A stretch of DNA of 64,000 nt from Sphingomonadales bacterium (lineage in GTDB: Bacteria > Pseudomonadota > Alphaproteobacteria > Sphingomonadales > Sphingomonadaceae), in contig JADKCA010000001.1 of the NCBI GenBank assembly GCA_016714795.1, forward strand, positions 682,001 through 746,000, read 5' to 3'. Position 1 is the first letter of the stretch, and the number at the start of each line of letters is the position of its first letter. A program made the translations under genes and the position numbers. The notes below the pieces were generated by a model. That model was given only the letters and a program-made list of their open reading frames with translations. It had not been told where the DNA came from and did not search any database. This document shows positions 25,096 to 33,741 of the stretch, in pieces.

Positions 25096-28000
25096 GAGGC
25101 GGGGATCAGGCTGCGATTGGCGTCACCGATGATGGCGAAGCCTGCCCAATAATAGGGGTGAGACGTTTGCGGATCGTCCATCAAAGCCGCCTGCGCCTGA
25201 TTGAGCGCGGTTCCCACGCTGATGCCGGCCCCGGCCTTGAACAGGCCTGTCACCAGCCGCTCGGTCGCATTGAAATCATCCGGGGCGGGCCAATGGCTCG
25301 CAATGACGGACCGGCCCCCCGCTCCGATAAACGCGCGGACCAGCCCATCCAGCGCGCTGCCGCCGCCGCTGGTGACACCCGCCTCACGCGTCGCGGCCAC
25401 GCTGGCTTTGCCGGCAGTGTCGCAGGCGGACAAGATGATCAGGTCCGCATCCAGTTTGAGTTCAAAAATTTCCCTGAAGCTCAACAGTCCGTCGGACTCG
25501 CCGTCAGAACCGAACGATGTGACCAGGGCAGGGCGGGCCGGACATTCGGGGCGCGGGGCCGTTACGAGCCCATGGGTGGCGAAATGGACGATGCGGAAAT
25601 CCGCCAGATCCGGTCGCGCGCGAACGGCGCTATCTGTAAAGGCGGCACCCGTGACCAGTTCGGAATTGGCCGCACCAATTACGCGACTGGCTTCATTGAG
25701 TTCCAGGGCAGACACGGGGCGGTTCCAGACCGAGGCGGGCCATGCGCAATCAAGGCTCTGGCCTTGCCCCGCATTCGTGCGGGTGAGGGCAGGGCGTGTG
25801 CGCCCGACTGCGACATTCTCTCCCAGACCAACATATTGGCGCGTTGCCTTGGATGCGGGAACTGTGCGAGCATCGCGGAAGGAGCGGAGCGAGACCGCCG
25901 TGCTGACGCTCCGTTCGCGGCCAAGCCAGGCGATACCGGTAAAATCGAATTCGTCGGCACCGGGCTGGGCGATGCGCGCCTTGTAGGCATCCACACCTGC
26001 TTGATCCGTGATCAGCAGATTGAGCGGCAGTTGCAGCATCGCTCCGTCCGGCTCGAAAATAATGTGTCTGGCAGCCTTGATCCGCTCGGTCGCGGGGCCG
26101 GTAAGGTCCAGAAACAGCTTGCGGGCCGCATCAACATCATAGGCATAGGTGGTGATCTGACCGCCTTCATCTGCGGCAATGCTACCCCGGATCTGATCGA
26201 CAGCCCCCTGCAACATATCGACGGAAAGCGGCAGTTTCCATGCCGTTGCACCTTGATTGTCCACCAGCAGGCCGAAGACAAACGGCCCTGCCGCCGTCAG
26301 CTTGAAATAGGCCTCACCGGGCAGCAGTTGCGCGCGAAGCTCATCCACTGAGACCGAACGATTGGCGATGGCGCGGAATTGGGAAAACTCGGAAAGAAGC
26401 GCCTGTGTGGCCGCCTGCTGCTTTTGAAGATTTTCAATATCAGCCTGAACCGAGGCCGCCGCCTGCTTTATGTCGGACGTCTGGTTCTGCTGGTTGACGA
26501 GCGTTGCCAGTTCGATGCGGCTCCGCTCAATCTCGCGGGCGAGACTGCGGGATTGCCGGAACAAACGGGCTGTCTCGCTGCTCGATTCAGACAATTCCCG
26601 CGCCAGGATGGCCTGCGTATCGGCAACACCCGGACGAACCAGCGTTTGCGCAGCCACCAGCAATTCCGCAGCCCCTGCGTCCGAAGCGTGGGCTTCGCCA
26701 GCGAGGATGTTGAAATAAGGCGCAAGCAAATTGCCCATGCCGGTTGTCGGGGTCTGGTTGGAAACGGCGCTCGCCACAACCATGCGATATTCGCTCAAAG
26801 CCGCAGGAGTGTTGCCGTGCCGCGCCAGATAGGCCGCAAGCCTCGCGCGTGCGCCGTTGACAGCAGCCGTTTCCGGATAGCGCGTTTCCAACAGCGAAAC
26901 CGCTTCCCGCAGATGCGATTCCGCGCCCGCCTGATTGCCCTCATCTTCCAGAGCCAGCCCGATCTCCGCCGTCACCTGTGATCGCAAGCGGATGATGGAC
27001 ACAACCCGACCGTTTCGGATTTCGGTCATGCTGGACTGCGCCTGTTCCAACAATGCCCGGCCCTGCGCGGGCTGGCCAGTCAGGCGCAGCAACGTGCCTT
27101 CGATGCTCTTGGCCTGTGCGTCCAGAAATGATGCGCGTTCATCGGGCGTCAGGCTGGCAGTGTCGGTCGCTCCGATGCGTTGGCTGACGGGCATTCCGGC
27201 ATTGATTTCCGCTGCAACCTGCGCGCCGATTTCAATCGCGCTTCCGGGCAGTTTTACGGGCGGCGGGATCGGCGCAACGGGTTGCCGGATGCGATCCAGC
27301 GCCTCGGCATAGCGCTTCTGGTTGAGGAGGTGCAGCGCCGCATAGTTGCGGCGCAAACGCACCTGCACCCGGTCAGACGTCGGATAGCGGCTGAGCTCCC
27401 CAAATAGCGCTTCCGCTTCCTGAAAATCACCAAGATTGGATTTCTGGAGTGCCTGATTGACCAGATACTCCGAGCGCAAATCCCGCGAGCCCGGCGAACC
27501 GGCCATTTTTTGCTGGAGGGTGTCGAAAAATTCGGACGCCTCGGCATAATTTCCGGCATTGTTGCGGCGATAGCCTTCGGCCAGCGCCTTGTCCGCATCG
27601 AGCGATCCCGCCTGCACCCGCGCAAAGGCCACCGGATCGTCAGAGGGGGACGCGGAGACCGTGACCTGACCCGGCACGATCCGGTCTTCCATGACCGATT
27701 TGAGCGCCAGGATCAGCGCTGAATCATAGGCTCCCCAGCCCTCTGCGACATAGGTGACATTGGCTCTGCGCGCCGAAATGACCTTGTAGCCGACATTGGC
27801 ATCGGCAAGGCGGCAAAGGCGGGCATGGGCAGATGTGATGTCCGCGGCCGGTGCCTCGGTCGCATTGGCGCAATCCGCCTCTGCCTTGCGCCGTTCTGCG
27901 AGACGTTGAACCGCAGCTTTTTCAATGCCGCGCAAGGCATAAAGCCGACCAACCGGACGCGCGGAATCTCGGCACACGATCGTCCATGCACGATCAAATG

Positions 28001-28181
28001 CAGAAACGAGCGCCGAATCCCGGCTGCGCGTCTGAACCTGGCAAATGGCGCCGCCGCCGCTTCCAAGCTTGAAACTGTCAGCATTGAGCGGGCGAGTCGC
28101 CTGAGCCGCAGCAGCAGAAGGCAGTGCAGCCCATGCCACAATAGCAAGCGAAATCAGTCTGTTATTGAAAAACGAGCGCAA
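25092..28181 (-). CDS. Secreted TPR-CHAT protease-like protein
   Basis: CHAT domains are caspase-like cysteine proteases (separase superfamily). The C-terminal 300 residues carry both catalytic motifs, HFATHG (His near residue 870) and SACDTAG (Cys near 920), followed by the typical GAGGRSVIASHW block. TPR-like helical repeats occupy about residues 195-470 and a coiled-coil stretch about 540-600. The TTG at 28181 is preferred as start: GGAGGA lies nine bases upstream and the product then begins with a compact signal peptide (RSFFNNRLISLAIVAWAALP...AAAAQA). Starting at ATG 28226 would add 15 residues. A signal peptide means a periplasmic enzyme, unlike cytoplasmic Craspase-type TPR-CHAT. It is the first gene of the block ending in tpsA and overlaps the cyclase gene by four bases. 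Its substrate is unknown. Confidence 0.88.
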   Translation of the reverse strand: MRSFFNNRLISLAIVAWAALPSAAAAQATRPLNADSFKLGSGGGAICQVQTRSRDSALVSAFDRAWTIVCRDSARPVGRLYALRGIEKAAVQRLAERRKAEADCANATEAPAADITSAHARLCRLADANVGYKVISARRANVTYVAEGWGAYDSALILALKSVMEDRIVPGQVTVSASPSDDPVAFARVQAGSLDADKALAEGYRRNNAGNYAEASEFFDTLQQKMAGSPGSRDLRSEYLVNQALQKSNLGDFQEAEALFGELSRYPTSDRVQVRLRRNYAALHLLNQKRYAEALDRIRQPVAPIPPPVKLPGSAIEIGAQVAAEINAGMPVSQRIGATDTASLTPDERASFLDAQAKSIEGTLLRLTGQPAQGRALLEQAQSSMTEIRNGRVVSIIRLRSQVTAEIGLALEDEGNQAGAESHLREAVSLLETRYPETAAVNGARARLAAYLARHGNTPAALSEYRMVVASAVSNQTPTTGMGNLLAPYFNILAGEAHASDAGAAELLVAAQTLVRPGVADTQAILARELSESSSETARLFRQSRSLAREIERSRIELATLVNQQNQTSDIKQAAASVQADIENLQKQQAATQALLSEFSQFRAIANRSVSVDELRAQLLPGEAYFKLTAAGPFVFGLLVDNQGATAWKLPLSVDMLQGAVDQIRGSIAADEGGQITTYAYDVDAARKLFLDLTGPATERIKAARHIIFEPDGAMLQLPLNLLITDQAGVDAYKARIAQPGADEFDFTGIAWLGRERSVSTAVSLRSFRDARTVPASKATRQYVGLGENVAVGRTRPALTRTNAGQGQSLDCAWPASVWNRPVSALELNEASRVIGAANSELVTGAAFTDSAVRARPDLADFRIVHFATHGLVTAPRPECPARPALVTSFGSDGESDGLLSFREIFELKLDADLIILSACDTAGKASVAATREAGVTSGGGSALDGLVRAFIGAGGRSVIASHWPAPDDFNATERLVTGLFKAGAGISVGTALNQAQAALMDDPQTSHPYYWAGFAIIGDANRSLIPAS

Positions 28182-28305
28182 ATCCAAGTCTCCTCCGCAG
28201 GTGCGGATGGGGCCATGATTGTTCATTGACCCCGTGACTCAAACGCGCCCGATGTGATCGAGTCGATGACGGACTAAACCAAAAGCGTGGTGAATTGAAG
28301 CCCGT

Positions 28306-28358
28306 GAAAAGGCCCCACCTCCTTTACGTCCCAAAGGGACACAGGCGGCAGGGCCTTT
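28306..28358 (-). terminator. Intrinsic terminator after ilvC
   Basis: On the minus strand AAAGGCCCTG pairs with the distal GGGGCCTTTT, with a second small stem GTCCC-TTT-GGGAC inside. The outer stem ends in a T-run. It sits 11 bases after the ilvC stop and separates the ilv operon from the co-directional CHAT gene. Confidence 0.65.
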
Positions 28359-28369
28359 GTGCGCAGGGC

Positions 28370-29389
28370 TTAGTTCTTCGCCTTGTCCACCAGCTTGTTC
28401 TTGGCAATCCACGGCATCATCGCGCGCAGTTCGGCACCAACCTTTTCGATCGGATGGGCCGCAGCAGCCTTGCGGCTGGCCTTGAGCTCAGGCTGGCCGG
28501 CGCGGTTGTCGAGCACGAAGTCCTTCACGAAGCGGCCCGACTGGATGTCGGCCAGAACGCGCTTCATTTCAGCCTTGGTCTCGGCAGTGATGACGCGCGG
28601 GCCGGTCTTGATGTCGCCATATTCGGCGGTGTTCGAGATCGAGTAGCGCATGTTGGCGATGCCGCCTTCATACAGCAGATCCACGATCAGCTTGGTTTCG
28701 TGCAGGCACTCGAAATAGGCCATTTCCGGCGCATAACCGGCTTCCACCAGCGTTTCGAACCCGGCCTGGATGAGGTGAGTGATGCCGCCGCACAGAACGG
28801 CCTGTTCACCGAACAGATCGGTTTCGCACTCTTCCTTGAAGTTGGTTTCGATGATGCCCGAACGGCCACCACCGACGCCCGAAGCATAAGCGAGCGCGAT
28901 GTCATGGGCGTTGCCAGTCGCATCCTGATGGATGGCGATCAGGCAGGGCACGCCGCCGCCGCGCTGATATTCTGAACGCACCGTATGGCCGGGGCCTTTG
29001 GGGGCGATCATGATCACGTCCATGTCTTCGGGCGCTTCGATCAGGCCGAAATGGATATTGAGGCCATGTGCAAACGCCAGCGCGGCACCCGGCTTCATGT
29101 TGCCCTTCAGGTCATTGTCCCAGATTGCAGCCTGATGTTCGTCGGGCGCGAGGATCATGATGATGTCGGCCCATGCGGCGGCTTCCTTGTTGGAGAGCAC
29201 CTTGAAACCGGCTTCTTCGGCCTTCTTGGCGGTGGCAGAGCCTTCGCGCAATGCGATGGCCACGTCCTTCACGCCGCTGTCCCGCAGGTTCTGGGCATGG
29301 GCATGGCCTTGGCTGCCATAGCCGACAATCGCGATCTTCTTGGATTCGATCAGCTTCAGATCTGCATCACGATCATAATAAACACGCAT
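28370..29389 (-). CDS. ilvC: Ketol-acid reductoisomerase
   Basis: This enzyme carries out the second step of valine/isoleucine synthesis: isomerisation of acetolactate or acetohydroxybutyrate and NADPH reduction. The 339-residue class I (short) form starts MRVYYDRDADL, after GGGAAAC. The Rossmann motif VGYGSQGHAHAQNL is near residue 22, followed by the helical domain with KGPGHTVRSEYQRG and the metal-binding Glu/Asp residues in EECETDLFGEQ and ECLHETK. It follows ilvH by about 90 bases that hold palindromic sequence, and a terminator follows, so it is the last gene of the ilvI-ilvH-ilvC group. Confidence 0.97.
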   Translation of the reverse strand: MRVYYDRDADLKLIESKKIAIVGYGSQGHAHAQNLRDSGVKDVAIALREGSATAKKAEEAGFKVLSNKEAAAWADIIMILAPDEHQAAIWDNDLKGNMKPGAALAFAHGLNIHFGLIEAPEDMDVIMIAPKGPGHTVRSEYQRGGGVPCLIAIHQDATGNAHDIALAYASGVGGGRSGIIETNFKEECETDLFGEQAVLCGGITHLIQAGFETLVEAGYAPEMAYFECLHETKLIVDLLYEGGIANMRYSISNTAEYGDIKTGPRVITAETKAEMKRVLADIQSGRFVKDFVLDNRAGQPELKASRKAAAAHPIEKVGAELRAMMPWIAKNKLVDKAKN

Positions 29390-29410
29390 ATTCTGTTTCC
29401 CTTCAATTGC

Positions 29411-29480
29411 GTACCCCGGTGCAGGCCGGGGTCCAGAGTCTCTGTGGGGTTGCGCTTCGGACTGTGCCGAAGCCCAAAAT
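29411..29480. repeat. Palindromic repeat between ilvH and ilvC
   Basis: Three hairpins follow one another: CCCCGG...CCGGGG (29414-29431), CAGAG-T-CTCTG (29434-29444) and GCTTCGG...CCGAAGC (29454-29473). The GTACCCCGG and GGGGTCCAGAG motifs resemble those in the cysS element. It may lower or segment expression between ilvH and ilvC. Confidence 0.55.
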
Positions 29481-29996
29481 TCAAACCGCCTCTTTGCCGC
29501 GCGCCATAGCGACGATGCCGGTTCGTGCAACCTCTACCAGCCCGATTTCGCTCATCAGTTCGACAAAACGGTCAATTTTGGAAGAGGCTCCCGTCACTTC
29601 AAACACGAAGCTTGCGATGGTGGTATCCACCACGTTGGCGCGGAACACTTCAGCCAGACGCAGCGCTTCGATGCGGCGCTCACCTGTGCCGGCCACCTTG
29701 ACCAGCGCAAGTTCGCGCTCGACATGATCGCCCAGCACCGTGAGATCGGTCACGCCGTGAACGGGCACCATGCGGTCCAGCTGCGACACGACCTGCTCGA
29801 TCACCGCAGGCGTGCCGCTGGTGACGATGGTGATGCGGCTGATGGCGTCATTGGCCGAAATATCGGCCACCGTCAGGCTTTCGATATTATAGCCGCGCGC
29901 GGTGAACATGCCCGCGATGCGCGCAAGCACGCCCGGTTCGTTGGACACGGTCACGGAGAGCGTGTGCCGCTCATGCTGTCCTTCAGAGATATGCAT
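29481..29996 (-). CDS. ilvH: Acetolactate synthase small (regulatory) subunit
   Basis: The 171-residue protein contains an N-terminal ACT domain (HTLSVTVSNEPGVLARIAGM, GYNIESLTVA) and the C-terminal domain typical of IlvH/IlvN (ELALVKVAG, ANVVDTTIASFVFEVTG). The small subunit stimulates the catalytic subunit and confers valine feedback inhibition. The ATG at 29996 overlaps the stop of ilvI by one base (TGATG), so translation is probably coupled; the GTG just in front is a less likely start. Confidence 0.96.
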   Translation of the reverse strand: MHISEGQHERHTLSVTVSNEPGVLARIAGMFTARGYNIESLTVADISANDAISRITIVTSGTPAVIEQVVSQLDRMVPVHGVTDLTVLGDHVERELALVKVAGTGERRIEALRLAEVFRANVVDTTIASFVFEVTGASSKIDRFVELMSEIGLVEVARTGIVAMARGKEAV

Positions 29997-31744
29997 CACA
30001 CCAGCGCCTTCGCTTCGTCAGACATTTCGCCCGAAACCTTATGGTCAGACAGGATCATGTCGGTATGGGCCGCGCCCGACGGAATCATCGGGAAGCAGTT
30101 GGAAAGTTTGGCAACCAGACAGTCCACAATCACGGGGCCGTCATGATCCAGCATGGCGGCGATGCCCGCCTCCAGCTGGTCCATGCCTTCAATGCGGATG
30201 CCTTTCCAGCCATAGGCCTCTGCCAGCTTCACAAAGTCTGGCAGGGAATCGCTGTAACTCTCTGAATAGCGGCTGGCATAGGTGAGTTCCTGCCATTGGC
30301 GGACCATACCCATATATTCATTGTTGAGGATGAAGATCTTGACCGGCAGGCGGTATTGCGTGGCCGTGCCCAGCTCCTGAATGTTCATCTGGATCGAGGC
30401 ATCACCCGCAATGTCGATGACAAGGCTGTTGGGGTTGCCCAGTTGCGCGCCGATGGCTGCAGGCAGCCCATAGCCCATCGTGCCCAGCCCGCCGGACGTC
30501 AGCCACTTGTTGGGCGAATCGAAGTGGAAGTGCTGTGCCGCCCACATCTGGTGCTGACCCACTTCTGTGGAGATGATCGGGTTCTTCGCCTTGGTGGCTT
30601 CATACAGGACGCGAATGGCCTCCTGCGGCATGATTTCGTCCTTGGACTCTGCGTAAGAGAGCGATTTTGTTGCGCGCCAGCCATCAATCTGGGTCCACCA
30701 GCCAGACAGATCCTGCTTCTGATACTGGCGGGCCTTCCAGATCTTGACCATGTCTTCCATCACGCGGCCAACATCGCCGATGATCGGGAGGTCCACCCGC
30801 ACAGTCTTGTTGACGGAGCTTCTGTCAATATCGACGTGTATCTTCTTGGAATTGGGAGCAAAAGCATCTAGCCTGCCAGTCACGCGATCATCAAAGCGCG
30901 CGCCGAGGCAGAGGATCAGGTCTGCCTGATTCATGGCCCAATTGGCTTCATAGGTGCCGTGCATACCCAACATGCCCAACCATTGCTCGCTGGACGCCGG
31001 GAACGCACCCAGACCCATCAGCGTGGATGTGACCGGAGCGCCGGTGATGCGCGCCAGTTCGCGCAGGATCTGGGCCGCAGCGGGGCCGGAATTGATGACG
31101 CCGCCGCCTGTATAGAGCACGGGGCGTTCTGCAGCTGCCAGCATGTCAACAGCGGCCTCGATCAGCTTGATGTCACCTTTCAGCGCCGGCTTGTAGCTGC
31201 CATGCTCGATCTTGCCGGGCTTGCGGTATTGCGCGGTGGCCACCTGCACATCCTTGGGAATGTCGATCACCACCGGTCCCGGACGGCCCGTGGTGGCAAT
31301 GTGGAAGGCCTCATGCACCACATCGCCCAGTCGATCGGGCGATTTCACCAGATAATTATGCTTGGTGCAGTGGCGCGTCAGCCCAACCGTATCGGCCTCC
31401 TGAAACGCGTCAGTTCCGATCAGGTGGGTGGCGACCTGGCCGGTGATGACGACCATCGGGATCGAATCCATCAGAGCATCAGTGATGCCGGTAATGGCGT
31501 TGGTGGCGCCGGGGCCGGATGTGACGAGCACAACGCCGGGCTTGCCGGTGGCGCGCGCATAGCCTTCTGCTGCGTGCGTGGCCGCCTGCTCATGCCGCAC
31601 CAGAATATGACGGATGCGCTTCTGATTGAAAATGGCATCATAGATGGGCAGCACTGCCCCGCCGGGATAGCCAAACACGACCTCGACACCGAGATCGCAC
31701 AGCGCCTCGATGAGAATGTCTGCTCCTGACAGTTCCTTGGCCAT
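29996..31744 (-). CDS. ilvI: Acetolactate synthase large (catalytic) subunit
   Basis: The 582-residue thiamine-diphosphate enzyme condenses two pyruvates, or pyruvate and 2-oxobutyrate, in the first common step of branched-chain amino acid synthesis. Visible signatures include the catalytic-Glu region VEVVFGYPGGAVLPIYDAIF, the FAD-binding middle domain (LGARFDDRVTGR), and the ThDP/Mg motif starting GDASIQMN. Length fits IlvB/IlvI/IlvG catalytic subunits; the ilvI versus ilvB name is a matter of convention. It lies downstream of miaA on the same strand, with its own promoter candidate. Confidence 0.96.
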   Translation of the reverse strand: MAKELSGADILIEALCDLGVEVVFGYPGGAVLPIYDAIFNQKRIRHILVRHEQAATHAAEGYARATGKPGVVLVTSGPGATNAITGITDALMDSIPMVVITGQVATHLIGTDAFQEADTVGLTRHCTKHNYLVKSPDRLGDVVHEAFHIATTGRPGPVVIDIPKDVQVATAQYRKPGKIEHGSYKPALKGDIKLIEAAVDMLAAAERPVLYTGGGVINSGPAAAQILRELARITGAPVTSTLMGLGAFPASSEQWLGMLGMHGTYEANWAMNQADLILCLGARFDDRVTGRLDAFAPNSKKIHVDIDRSSVNKTVRVDLPIIGDVGRVMEDMVKIWKARQYQKQDLSGWWTQIDGWRATKSLSYAESKDEIMPQEAIRVLYEATKAKNPIISTEVGQHQMWAAQHFHFDSPNKWLTSGGLGTMGYGLPAAIGAQLGNPNSLVIDIAGDASIQMNIQELGTATQYRLPVKIFILNNEYMGMVRQWQELTYASRYSESYSDSLPDFVKLAEAYGWKGIRIEGMDQLEAGIAAMLDHDGPVIVDCLVAKLSNCFPMIPSGAAHTDMILSDHKVSGEMSDEAKALV

Positions 31745-31823
31745 AATCTTCTTCTTTCACTCCGGTCTGGCACGCGCCGCGGCGCTCTGTTGCATCGCAG
31801 CACGAATTCCACAAGGCGGGCGC

Positions 31824-31850
31824 TCTATAAACAATAAACTAGCGTGTCAA
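31824..31850 (-). promoter_or_regulatory. Candidate sigma-70-type promoter for ilvI
   Basis: On the minus strand a perfect TTGACA (31845-31850) lies at the very end of miaA. TATAGA follows after 15 bases, or TAGAGC after 17. The ilvI start is about 80 bases downstream, leaving a leader that contains the self-complementary GCGCCGCGGCGC (31774-31785). No Leu/Val/Ile-rich leader peptide was seen. Short spacing to the better -10 keeps confidence modest. Confidence 0.4.
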
Positions 31851-32789
31851 TGTCGTATTGCGTAATTTTATTGCTAAATCGTTGATCAGAGAATCATCTA
31901 ATTGCCCTTCGCTCCGCTCCCACGCCGCAGGGGACTGGTTGCGGAACCATGTATATTGGCGCTTGGCGAACTGGCGCGTGGCGGCCTTGGCGGCTTCGGC
32001 CATGACGGCACGGCATGACGGATCGCTGATCATGGCGGCAATTTCCCGCACGCCAATTGCGCGCATGACCGGAAGATTGGCGTCAAGACGTCGCGCGAGA
32101 AGCGCCTGAACTTCTTCCATCGCTCCGTTCTCCAGCATGGCATCAAAGCGGGCATCGCAGCGCGCACGCAACCAATCGCGTGGCGGCAGCAGGATCATGG
32201 CGGAGACGGAAACGGAGGGACTTAGCCCGCCCATCTTCACATCCTGCCAGACAGAGAGTGGTTTGCCGGTGGACAGCGCGACTTCGAGCGCGCGGGCAAT
32301 GCGCGTGGTATCGTTCGGGTTGAGGCGCGAGGCGGCATCCGCATCCACATCTGCCAGCCGGGCATAGGCCAGTGCCACGTCCAGCGCGCGCACGGATTGC
32401 CGAATGGCGGGATCGATTTCGGGAATGGGCGCAATGCCGTCCAGCAAGGTCCGCAGATAGAGCCCGGTTCCGCCCACCAGCACGGGCAACCGGCCGCCTT
32501 TATGGGCTTCGGTGATCGCGGTTTTGGCGTCCTTGGCCCAGTGCGCGGCAGAACAGCTCTCTGCCCCGTCGATATGGCCAAACAGGCGATGCGGGGCCTG
32601 TGCTTCCTCATCTGGAAAAGGCCGCGCGCTCAGGATGCGCAGGTCTGCATAGACCTGGCTGGCATCGGCATTGATAATCGTGGCAGGGACAAGCCTTGAC
32701 AGCGCGAGCGCCAGCGCGGATTTGCCGCTCGCCGTTGGCCCTGCGATGATGACAAGGGGCGGCTTGCCCGAGGAGGTTTCGATGTTCAT
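31839..32789 (-). CDS. miaA: tRNA dimethylallyltransferase
   Basis: MiaA adds the isopentenyl group to A37 of tRNAs that read codons starting with U. The 316-residue protein starts MNIETSSGKPPLVIIAGPTASGKS; the P-loop GPTASGKS is at about residues 16-23, followed by DASQVY, the LVGGTGLYLR block and the C-terminal ATRQFAKRQYTWFRN tRNA-contact region. The frame is open for another 91 codons upstream, but homology begins at 32789. That ATG overlaps the divergent serB start by eight bases, so each gene's leader lies inside the other's coding sequence. No clear ribosome binding site precedes it. Confidence 0.95.
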   Translation of the reverse strand: MNIETSSGKPPLVIIAGPTASGKSALALALSRLVPATIINADASQVYADLRILSARPFPDEEAQAPHRLFGHIDGAESCSAAHWAKDAKTAITEAHKGGRLPVLVGGTGLYLRTLLDGIAPIPEIDPAIRQSVRALDVALAYARLADVDADAASRLNPNDTTRIARALEVALSTGKPLSVWQDVKMGGLSPSVSVSAMILLPPRDWLRARCDARFDAMLENGAMEEVQALLARRLDANLPVMRAIGVREIAAMISDPSCRAVMAEAAKAATRQFAKRQYTWFRNQSPAAWERSEGQLDDSLINDLAIKLRNTTLTR

Positions 32790-33663
32790 TGCCACGCTGA
32801 TAGCAGCGGATCGCCTCTCGGGGGGAGATATTGATTCAGCGCGCGATGCAATTGCCCAGGCTGGTGGCGCGCCGGAAGCCGGGGTGTGGATCGATGAGGG
32901 CGTGGCGGCAGACATCCGCTTTGCAGGCGATATGGCAGCGGTCCGTCTGGTGCTGGAGGGGCTTTCGGACACGATCGACGTCATCGTCCAACCCGATGCC
33001 GCGCGCCGCAAGCGCCTGCTGGTGGCCGATATGGATTCGACGATGATCACCATCGAGTGCATCGACGAACTGGCCGATTATGCAGGCATCAAGGCCCAGG
33101 TCGCCGACGTGACCGAGCGCGCGATGCGCGGCGAACTGGATTTTGAAGGCGCGCTTGATGCCCGCGTGGCGCTGCTCAAAGGTCTGCCTGCCAGCGTGAT
33201 AGACCAATGCTATGCTGAGCGGGTGAAGATCATGCCCGGTGCCGTGCCGCTGATCCGCACGATGCGCGCGCATGGCGGGCGCTGCGTGCTCGTTTCCGGC
33301 GGATTCACAGTGTTTGCAGACCGGGTGGCGGCAGAAATCGGCTTTGATCGGGCCTTGTCCAACACGCTGCTGATAGAAGGCGATGCGCTGGCCGGGGCCG
33401 TGGCCCGCCCGATCATCGGCGCTGCGGCCAAGAAGGAGACTTTGTTGGCCGAACTGGACGGGCTCGGGCTCTCCACCGATTCCGCACTGGCCGTGGGGGA
33501 TGGTGCGAATGACATTCCGATGATCGAAACCGCAGGCCTTGGGATTGCCTATCACGCCAAACCCAAGACGGCGGCGGCAGCGATGGCCTGCATCAATGCC
33601 TGCGATTTGACGGCTTTGCTCTATGCACAAGCTTATCCCCGGCGGGAGTGGGTGGACGCCTGA
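32782..33663 (+). CDS. serB: Phosphoserine phosphatase
   Basis: SerB releases serine from phosphoserine, the last step of serine synthesis. The 293-residue protein starts MFIATLIAADRLSGG at 32782, chosen because GAGGAGG lies five bases upstream. An N-terminal ACT-like region (about 1-70) precedes a HAD phosphatase domain: nucleophile motif VADMDSTMI near residue 76, the SGGF motif II, and the GDGANDIPM motif IV near 240. Its start codon overlaps that of miaA on the other strand. Confidence 0.95.
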   Translation: MFIATLIAADRLSGGDIDSARDAIAQAGGAPEAGVWIDEGVAADIRFAGDMAAVRLVLEGLSDTIDVIVQPDAARRKRLLVADMDSTMITIECIDELADYAGIKAQVADVTERAMRGELDFEGALDARVALLKGLPASVIDQCYAERVKIMPGAVPLIRTMRAHGGRCVLVSGGFTVFADRVAAEIGFDRALSNTLLIEGDALAGAVARPIIGAAAKKETLLAELDGLGLSTDSALAVGDGANDIPMIETAGLGIAYHAKPKTAAAAMACINACDLTALLYAQAYPRREWVDA

Positions 33664-33741
33664 TCCGTAGCGAATAACGCTGGAAATCCGCCGCAAACGT
33701 CTTAGTCTCCCCGGCATTGTGATTTAAGGGAGGGTAAGCGC

